Shown here piece by piece: positions 56,336 to 64,000 of a DNA stretch of 64,000 nucleotides. The stretch covers positions 62,001-126,000 of the forward strand of contig LLEY01000007.1 of assembly GCA_001414485.1 (NCBI GenBank), written 5' to 3'. The notes under the pieces are model-generated. The model did no database searches. It was given only the letters and a program-made list of their open reading frames with translations, and was not told the origin of the DNA. This DNA comes from Calycina herbarum. Taxonomy: Eukaryota > Ascomycota > Leotiomycetes > Helotiales > Pezizellaceae. The first letter of the stretch is position 1, and every line of letters begins with the position of its first letter. The position numbers and the translations under genes were made by a program.

Positions 56336-57340
56336 AAAGAAGGAAAAAAGAAAGAAGAAAGAGGAGGTTATAAAAAGGTTATATAAGCTATTATAGACGT
56401 GTCTTTCGAGGAGATAAGTTATAATTAAACTATTATAACGTAGAGATTCTCAACTTTTACGGAGATAAGCTGTAATTAAACTGTTATAGACTTAGAGATT
56501 CTCGAGAGATCTGTTTATAGAAGAGAGGCTGTTATAAACGGAGAAGGAGGGTTATAATTATACTATTACAAGTATAAGATCTTCTAGCTATTATAAGCGT
56601 AGAATCTATACGATATTATAATCCTTTATAAGAGAGTAAAGAGTGTTAAGCTTTAAATAATATTATAAACTATAACTAAAGACAAAGATATAAGAGTATA
56701 TATATATAAATATAAGAATATAAAGCTACAGTTCTATCTACGAAGGTAATATAGGTTATATATCTAGGGAAAAGAGGTTACTAAGTAAGTATAAGCTATA
56801 AGAAGCTGAAATCTCGTATAAGTTATAAAGAGCTAGAAGCACGTATAGCTAAGATCTCGCTATAGCTGTCGTTATAGCTGTAAAGGAGCTGAGATCTCGC
56901 TATAGCTCTCGTTATAGCTCTCGTTATAGATCTACACATCCCGAGGTGATTACCGAGGTCACGTATTGTCACGTGTATTCTTCCAGGTTACGGACCAGCG
57001 CTGTAATAATACTTATAAAGCAACCTCTAAAGTCGGTAAACGTTTCGTCACCTTTAGTATTATCTATCTACAAAGCCTAGAAGGCGTTCTAAGTATCCTC
57101 TATTTTATACCTAGTTAAAAAGTATAAATCTAAAAGTTTAATTATATCTTAATAATCTTAGAAAGTATAACTCGACTTAGACTAGTATCTAGGCTTAAGG
57201 TAGTTTCTAGCGTAACTAGTAGTTGTTCCTTAGATAAAGGCCTTTTAAGTCGATATAGTATTATAATAATCAGCGTTTACTAGAAGTCTATCGCTACTTT
57301 TTTTGTCCACCGCGAGCTAACCAACCGACCTCAATGTTGG
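56336..57340. other. AT-rich RIP-like block with short-period repeats
   Basis: TA-rich DNA with no coding frame. At 56845-56935 the unit CTCGCTATAGCTNTCGTTATAGC recurs several times. Composition becomes normal just before the F-box-like gene. Probably decayed transposon sequence; I cannot identify it. Confidence 0.5.
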
Positions 57341-57440
57341 TCTAAGCCTCCTTTGGTGTCATTTACAACTGGCATTTCCGAGATCTGCATCTCTATACTA
57401 CCACTTTTATTTTCACAGTAACAAATGCCCCATTGTCCCA

Positions 57441-58759
57441 ATGCCGCTCCTCAACCTCGACATCGACGTTCTCACCCTTATAATCTTGTACCTCCCAATC
57501 AATAGGGGCTCCCGCAACGATATTCTACACTTCGCATATACTTGTAAATCCCTTTACAACCTAGCTCAACCACATGTCGTTAAAATTTTCGATGAAGATA
57601 TCCCCTCAACGAATTACGATCTTTTTAAACGAACATTAGATGAGAACCTCGAATACGGCAAAGACATCAAAACATTTTCGTTCAGAGTGAAGGATCCTTC
57701 TCGTGAGCACGAAATTGTTAATGTCATTCAGCGCTTTCCAAATTTGCAAAAGTTGAAGTGCGGATCTCTTTTACAATCAACCAGGCTTACTCCCATAATT
57801 CTGTCGCCTAGCTCTTCAGTCCGTAGCAATCTCCAAGAACTTGTTTTATGCGAGCATCGACCTTCTACACAGGAGCTTTTTGAACTAGCCGCTTTACCAA
57901 CACTCTACTATTTTCGGACAAGTTTTGGCAGCTCAAAAACGGTTATGTTTGAGCCAGACAAAGATAAAATTGGACGAAACTCAGTACTCCTCTCCCTCTC
58001 AATTCCCAAACTTCATATAGAAGTCTTTGACAAACTCCTGCAATGTACAAGTTCGTTGAGATCTCTCAATTGCTCGATACCCATTCCCGGTCTTCTGGAA
58101 CCTGTTCAATCTACCCACCGGCGCACGAGGGCAGAGCCTGTGAGGATACCTTACGTGTTATCACCACAGAGCTTTATGCCTGCTTTAACCCTTCTCTCGC
58201 AGACCTTGACATCACTGTCTATCCACTCAACGGGGCAGCTCTGGGACAAATATGACGGCACTCGATTGGATTTCAGTAATTTTCCAATCCTCAAAAATTT
58301 TCACGTCTCCCCGCTCTGCTTTTTTAGTCCAATCTCCCTAGGTTTCTCTCGAGATGGTTTGTATAAATTGCTCCCCCCGTCATTAGAAATACTGAAAGTA
58401 AGCTGTTAGATTACTTTTCCAAACCCTGTATGCTTACGAACCTCTAGCTTAATTTCGGGTACGACATCGGCATATTTTATTCCTTGAACGGTCCGGTAAA
58501 TGGAAAGGGTGTAGAAAAAACAGGCCGAGCTCGATTTGTTGCTGGTGAGCTTAAAGAATGGGAATATCGTTGGATTTTGGAACTTGCTCAATATAAAAAA
58601 GACCGATTTCCTTCTTTAGTATTTGTGAGTTTACGGGAGGCAACGAGACAGGTGATGTCTTGTTATAAATCAGAGGAATGGATTCCCCCAGCGTGCGTGG
58701 AAAATGCGTATCAGGATGCTGCTATTTGCTTAGAGGTTTTTGTACGGAGGAACCATTAG
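57441..58759 (+). CDS. F-box-like/LRR protein
   Basis: Two exons, 57441-58397 and 58448-58759, 50-bp intron (422 aa). The N-terminus LNLDIDVLTLIILYLPINR, then FAYTCKSLYNLAQPHVVKI, is F-box-like. Repeated leucine-rich turns follow (NLQKLKCGSLL, NLQELVLCEH, LRSLNCSIP, LTSLSIHST, LKNFHVSPL). Such proteins present substrates to SCF ubiquitin ligases; the substrate is unknown. The second exon supplies a charged C-terminus (LREATRQVMSCYKSEEW). The gene is intact despite lying between AT-rich blocks and inside the gap of the split GMC gene. Confidence 0.75.
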
Positions 58760-59629
58760 TCGCTTTACTAAGCACTAGGGTATGTTAGGGGAGACTTAGG
58801 GAGGAATTGCCAATGTCGTTTTTTTCTTCTAGGTGGAGGGTTGAGAATGCCTGGAGAGGTGCATATATATGTATTAGAATGAAAACGAATCTTCTATACT
58901 ATTTCTATTTGTGCTTTTTTCGCCTTATCTATGTTAAATAAAGGGCTCTCCTACTTTCTCTTCAAGCAACAGCAGAAAGCAATTAGGAACAGAAGAAATG
59001 GTCTACGAGTACCATCCACACTTAAATCCTTTAAATGTGGAGATTGCTAGTGGGAATATATTTCTTATACATTTCCATAAGCTTATACCTCAGTAATATA
59101 ACACTTAAAAAAGAACATAGCATATTCAGGCATCATTTAAAACATTTCAATTCCTTACAAAAACGAAAGAAAGTTACTTCAGCACCGCGGATCAACAAGA
59201 GAGAATGTATATTTGAAATTAGGCGCAAAGAGTCGAGCTATGCTGTAACTAGCGCAGGAATCCGGGAGTAAATAGTAATAAATTATGGTTTACTCAAGGG
59301 TTGCTTCGCTCCGGAAATTATTGACTCGAGGGAAAGAACCTCGTCGAATTACATTCTCCCTTCTCTTTGATAGAACCTTGAAATCACAAAAACACTTGGA
59401 GTAGGAAGCAGTTGTATAGAGAAGAATGATGGAGAAAAAGTAAGAGGAAGGGAACAAGTCTTCTGTTCTTACAACTATATAATAGTTTGGCTTTCTTCCT
59501 CCGTCTTCGCTAGAATATGAATAAAACGACCTATGAAGTGAAACATTCGTATAAAAAAAAACAGCAATCATACTTGCAAATCACAGCACCATGATTACTA
59601 GAACAAAATAGGGGTTTTTCTCCTGGTCC
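58760..59629. other. Intergenic between convergent genes
   Basis: No gene or repeat seen. Frame 59571-59290 (minus) is AT-rich with no features. Confidence 0.4.
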
Positions 59630-60928
59630 TTATTTCGAGGCACGATTTACTCTAAGCTCCGGAGCTAGCACAAGACGACCAAGAATAGCGTCCGCCTCAA
59701 CATCTGATAGTTTCCAACCCATATCTGCTAGTTTGCATAATAAGGCAAAGTCCCCAATGCTATCGGCATTCTTATGGGCTTTGTCAGAGCCCATAACATC
59801 CAGTAAAGAATCATGGCAGCCATATGCGTGGTCTACGCCTATTTCAATAGTTAGTTAAAAAAATGAAATTAGCCAACATAAGGAAGTTCTTACTGCCAAA
59901 GGCGTGGGTAATCTGTTGCTAAGGTTAGATAACATTTCTGAGTAAAGAAAAAATTGTGGATTTTTATAGTTTGAACTTACTTCATGTAGTACAACATAGC
60001 TTGTTACCTGCTCTACGTCATTAATCCCGCCAGCCAAGGCCGAGAGGTCCCTCCATTCTCCCACGAGGTGCTCAACTGTTGCAAAATTCCCTTCTGAAAG
60101 CTGGAAGTCGCAGATCTTGAAAAATAGCTATTAGTTACGGGTTCCATTGAGGAAAAATTATTTCTATACTCACAGTAGTAATGAAGCGAGGTTGGGCTTC
60201 CAGTGGGTAGCCATCTAAAAGCTTTTCTCCATTTGTCATCGCCAAATGCTCTGCCATTTGGTCGTCTTCATGTTTGTGTTCACTCTTATACCCACAGTTT
60301 AGCCAATCAAGATCTGATCTTACACCATTCAAGATCTCTTGCCATTCCTGATCATGCCCCCTCTCTCGTTGGTCGTTTAGTGTAGTGCCTCGTGGTGCAT
60401 TCTGCCAATTTGGGGTATGTTGCCAGCGTGCCCCTGGAGTACCAGGGTTGCCATCGTTGTCGCAGTAAAATCTGATTCTGGAATCCTGTCTATTTTCCTT
60501 GAGCCCTGCGATAATTTGGTAATTATCTAAGTTTTAAAATCAGCAACGGTAGAAGCATTAGGGAGAGGTGATAGTCATCTAGCTGTAACACTACAGTACT
60601 TACCTAAAACTTCTAACCCACCCATCTTTGCGTCGTTGTCTATTTGGGCACCACTGGTAATTCTAGGCATTTTGAAAACTCGATTGAAGTAAGATCCAGC
60701 ATGGGCATCATTGCCGTCAAACAGCCTCGAAGCAGCGCTATTGGCCATGCTAATCGCTTCTTTCAAGGGACCTTCCAGCTTACCCTTACAAGAGGAGTCC
60801 AACCAGTATGTGGTTTCCAATTCTTTGATTACAGGTCTAAGTTCAACGGGATCGTCAGCTGCGATTGAACCAACTGTACATAAAGCAAGGACAAGTATCC
60901 TAAAATGTCTAGAAAAAGCGGAAGACAT
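59630..60928 (-). CDS. Secreted zinc metallopeptidase, M35/aspzincin-like
   Basis: Five exons: 60928-60604, 60505-60174, 60115-59981, 59912-59894, 59838-59630 (339 aa). The signal peptide runs to about SIAA (residue 24). The zinc motif HEITH (263-267) is split by an intron between Glu and Ile; its last part sits on a 19-nt exon. It is followed by SVDHAYGC (271-278), close to the GTxDxxYG signature of aspzincins, making Asp273 the likely third ligand. Upstream, FYCDNDGNPG and GARWQ fit secreted peptidases of this group. The enzyme would cleave proteins outside the cell. The N-terminal part (SSCKGKLEGPLKEAISMANSAASRLF) resembles the helical start of related fungal proteins. The family call rests on these motifs, read by eye. 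Confidence 0.78.
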
Positions 60929-61477
60929 GATAAGAGGATATGAGTATATCCTGCCCTTCCAGCAGCAGGTGAGGACGAGGCACCTACCCCGGGGTCGAGG
61001 TCTTACGCTTGTCGAGCCTTCGGTGGAATATACTGTATATTATTATTATAATCTGTAAATTGGTCCTACGTAACCTCTGCCTTGTCCTCGACTTAAATTC
61101 GTTATAAAATAAGTTGTAGACGCCCTTAAATAGCGCCTCTCGTCTGTCTAAGTCTCGTCCGCCGCGTCGGTTATGTCTTCTTGTAATGCTTCGTTTAGAT
61201 ATGGCTCGAGTGGTGGTGTAGTGATTATAGATAAGTTCTTCGTGTCGGTTTTGTTGTTGTTGTCGCTGTCGCTGTCGTAAAAACTCTGCTTTCCTAGCCT
61301 CACAGCCAGTTTCACGGTCGCACTACGACGACGACGACAACCCCTTTCCTCCTCTTGTGCGACTCTCATCAGCTCTCCGACAACATGATCGAAGGTTCGT
61401 AGCCAGCACCTCGTACAGGCTGAGAGTTCGACTTTGCTGGCTCTTCTTTATTAATACTTTTTACTAATTATAGATTA
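60929..61477. other. Transition to AT-rich block, possible retroelement remnant
   Basis: Mixed composition with CGACGACGACGA and GTCGCTGTCGCTGTCG simple repeats (61255-61345). A minus-strand charged frame (61369-61148) might be part of a retrotransposon, but I cannot show it. Confidence 0.35.
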
Positions 61478-63152
61478 ACGTGTTTCACAAGCGAGTCGCC
61501 CACCCAAGCGAGTCGCCCACTTTTTCAATCTAGTATTATTATAATACAAAATACTCAACACCACATAAAGTTATTAAACTATAGAAGCTACCTAGTATTA
61601 TTTAGAACTTTCGCTATCTTCTATATTAAATATTTCTGCCTAATAAGTATGAGAATTATACCTAGTTTTGCTATAACAGCTATAGTACCTGTCTACGCGA
61701 ACTCTCTTCCTAGACTCTTTACCTTGTTTCTAGTCGCTAGTTTGCTTAGAAGCAATTAAATCAGCTACCTCGCCTATTGTTAATGTCTCTTAACTCTTAA
61801 TATACTTCCTCTTACGACTTTTATACTTAGTTATAGCCTTAGTTATCTTATAAAGACTAGTAATTTCCTTATATATTAATACTATATTATGTATCACCCT
61901 AGTAGAGCCTTTTTCGAGTTAATTAAGAGACTGAATAATAGAACTAGGTAACGAGTCTTAATATCTTTGAATTCGATCTCGAATAAGCGTTGATTAAGCT
62001 ATTATTTCGTATACGTTACTTAGTGTTTTAGGTGTCTATAGAGTATCTTCTAGTATTGTTAGTGTTAGTATATAGAGCCTTAAATCAAGCTTTGATAAAA
62101 CAGCTTCTAGGTTATATAGGACTAGCCTAGCGCCTTTAAAACTCGTGTAGAGGTATATAGAGAGTAATAATAGTTAAGTCTTTATAGAGTTACTAGAATT
62201 CGAGTAAGTTATAGCTTTTATAACTATTAATAATTAATAAATAGTATTCTCTTATACTTTACGCCTTTATATGTTTATTAAAATGCTTTAACTATATAAC
62301 TCTAAGCTTATTATTTGTCTAGCTGTTATTACTAACCTTAATTACCTAATTATATAATATATATATGTCTTAGTATTAGGAAGAAATAAGTACTTTGCCT
62401 ACGAATATAATAAATAGTAGGATTACCTATCCTATTACGTTAACTCTCTAAATAACTATAACCTACTTACGATTACCTAGCTAAACTTACTTTCGCTTCC
62501 TACGCGTTTTTAAGCTTATAATAACTAGTTAGGACGAAATAACTCTTATTATAAAGCTACTTTTATTAAAGTTATAAATATCCTTATCTTAAATACTATA
62601 TTTCTCTTTTATAGACTATATAAGTATAAACTATAAGCTAATAACTCGCGGATCTTTAGTTAAAGCTTACTAACGATTATAAGAACGACTCTATTAAGGT
62701 TTAAGCTTAGGTATACGTTTAATAAAGTTGTCTAGCTAGTTCTTATCTATAGACTTTCCGTCGCGCTCTCTTAGTAGATTATTAGCTATATCTTATACTA
62801 TATCTCTTATAAGCGAAAACCTTTGCAAATCCAACTCTAATATATATCTAACTATTGCCTCCTCCTCTAGCTTCGTAAGCTTTTTCAAATTAGGCTAGTA
62901 ATCGCGTTATAAAGGCTTTCTAGCGCGTTAGTCGAAGAGAGTCTTTTAAGAAACCTAGTAAATCTTTATAGCGCTTCGTTCAGTTAATAACACGTTGTTT
63001 TCGAGTCCTTAGGTCGCTAAAATAATATTAGCTTCTTAAGAAGGCAATTGAACGTTATAGTATTAAGCTATTACGATTTAAAGATAGTAGATAGTACGCG
63101 ACTAGGAAAGTAGGCGACCCGCTTAGATAGGCGACTCGCTTATGAAACACGT
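61478..63152. mobile_element. Degenerate Tc1/mariner-superfamily (Fot1/pogo-like) transposon with TIRs
   Basis: Left terminus ACGTGTTTCACAAGCGAGTC; right terminus is its reverse complement (GACTCGCTTATGAAACACGT) ending at 63152. TIRs extend about 47 bp and contain the box AAGCGAGTCGCC twice in each end. Both ends are flanked by TA (61476-61477, 63153-63154). Length of 1675 bp suits a Fot1-type element, but the interior is AT-saturated and no transposase frame survives. C/T differences between the TIRs (CCCACCC against CCTATCT) indicate RIP. Confidence 0.82.
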
Positions 63153-63515
63153 TATTTTATATTCTTTTGTTATTAATATTCTACTACTAATACTATCTAC
63201 TTATAAGAGATTATTATATAAGCTTCTTATATTACTCTTTAAAGATTATTTTAGCTATTCTTTAATATTATCTCTAATAAATTAATACTTATTTATTATT
63301 ATAAACTATTTTATTCTTAAACTAGTTCTTACTTAATAAGTATTAAATATAATTTTAATAATTTTTTTTACTTATAAAAAACTATTAGATATACTTAGTT
63401 TCTACTAAATAAAAAGTATTTTCTACACTTCTAGTTATAGTCTCTCTTAAGTAGAGACTATTTTACTAAGACTGATCTTTATACTACGATCTACCTAACT
63501 AAGGGTCGCTTCTTA
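63153..63515. other. AT-rich RIP-like sequence
   Basis: Nearly pure A/T stretches between the transposon and the GMC fragment. No coding frame. Confidence 0.5.
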
Positions 63516-64000
63516 TTAGAACACGCGTGCCTTAGAAGGGCCGGTTATTATATAAGCGACATACGCGAGGTGCGTTAAAACGTGTAGATCTGGACGACCC
63601 GCGTTTGGGAGCAGATAACCAGTAGTAGCATAACTCCTCGTCCCATTGAAAGGTCCAGCTGAACGATCAATAGTACTCAACCCATGGAAAGACCCCATAT
63701 GGTTTCCGCTATACCCATCAAGAGGAAGTCCAGCATTCTTCCCAATAGCAGACGAAGCCGCAACCCATTCCTTCTCAATGGGAATGCGGTAAGTGGAGAA
63801 AGAAGTATGAATCGGTCCATCATTTCCATGAAATTGAATATCATGCTTGGTTTCCAGTGGAATATCGGTTCCGCCGAATAAGGGGGAGTATCGAAATTCC
63901 CCGCCTTCTTGAAATACGGAAGGAGACTCTTGAAGTCCCATCCGGTATTCCCAAGTTTGGCCCAGTCGTCGTAATCAAGTACCTGCCCACGATTGTACAT
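63516..64000 (-). pseudogene. GMC oxidoreductase, N-terminal-middle fragment, runs off the window
   Basis: Reads MYNRGQVLDYDDWAKLGNTG and WDFKSLLPYFKKA in one frame, then DIPLETKHDIQFHGNDGPIH and later GYSGNHMGSFHGLSTIDRS and GTRSYATTGYLLPNAGRPDL in another. The shift lies near 63868-63878, so at least one indel has occurred. YDDWAKLGNTGWDFKSLLPYF and the GPIH block are family motifs of FAD-dependent GMC oxidoreductases. The FAD-binding N-terminus must lie beyond 64000. The reading decays after LHVLT near 63560. The C-terminus is at 56092-56335 on the same strand; the part between the two (roughly 230-270 residues by family length) is missing. Confidence 0.85.

Noticed and set aside
61148..61369. 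Charged 73-codon frame as part of a retrotransposon Gag
   Set aside because: Composition is suggestive but there is no zinc knuckle, protease or LTR pair to confirm it.
1..64000. CRISPR arrays, rRNA and tRNA genes
   Set aside because: The organism is eukaryotic, no direct-repeat/spacer array exists, and I found no convincing cloverleaf or rRNA sequence by eye; a tRNA scan could still find one.

Overview
The window looks like a piece of a filamentous ascomycete chromosome (Pezizomycotina). Most genes are spliced by short GT-AG introns of about 45-100 bp, and the proteome is typical of plant-associated moulds: AA9 monooxygenases, GH28, CE5, SAT4-type membrane proteins, UstYa. The AT-rich blocks with decayed transposons look like repeat-induced point mutation (RIP). 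An RGS-LOV photoreceptor resembling BcLOV4 of Botrytis suggests Leotiomycetes; that assignment is inference.

Layout, left to right. (1) 1-1190 is an AT-rich block with a TA-flanked foldback element. (2) 2588-3753 is a six-exon AA9 polysaccharide monooxygenase. (3) 4301-8038 holds a tail-to-tail pair, a protein kinase and a HeLo-domain/kinase-like protein, both broken by frameshifts or a premature stop. (4) 8253-14186 holds an F-box protein, an amidohydrolase and an AAA ATPase. (5) 16181-20300 holds a GH28 pectinase and a SAT4-type seven-helix protein, each with a probable GC-AG intron. (6) 22379-28484 holds a UstYa-family protein whose HxxHC motif is completed by a 7-nt microexon, an aldehyde dehydrogenase, and a small secreted precursor with six near-identical 17-21-residue repeats. 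This is a candidate RiPP (dikaritin-like) or Kex2-processed peptide locus and is the most interesting part of the window. (7) 28971-39696 holds the TORC1 GTPase Gtr1, a second AA9, a relic of a HET domain, a protein phosphatase 1 inhibitor-2 (Glc8) and a four-helix membrane protein. (8) 39697-53252 is gene-poor, with one TA-flanked MITE, an MFS transporter, a CE5 esterase and a complex repeat field. (9) 53253-55571 encodes the RGS-LOV photoreceptor. (10) 56092-64000 contains the two ends of one GMC oxidoreductase gene, about 7.2 kb apart. Between them lie AT-rich DNA, a TIR transposon remnant, and a normal-composition island with an intact F-box-like gene and an intact M35-like metallopeptidase.

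Functionally, the two AA9s, GH28 and CE5 form a plant-cell-wall-degrading set spread through the window, not a cluster. Housekeeping genes (gtr1, glc8) lie between accessory blocks. Splice models were built by eye from reading frames, consensus splice sites and family motifs. Total coding lengths of all full gene models are divisible by three.
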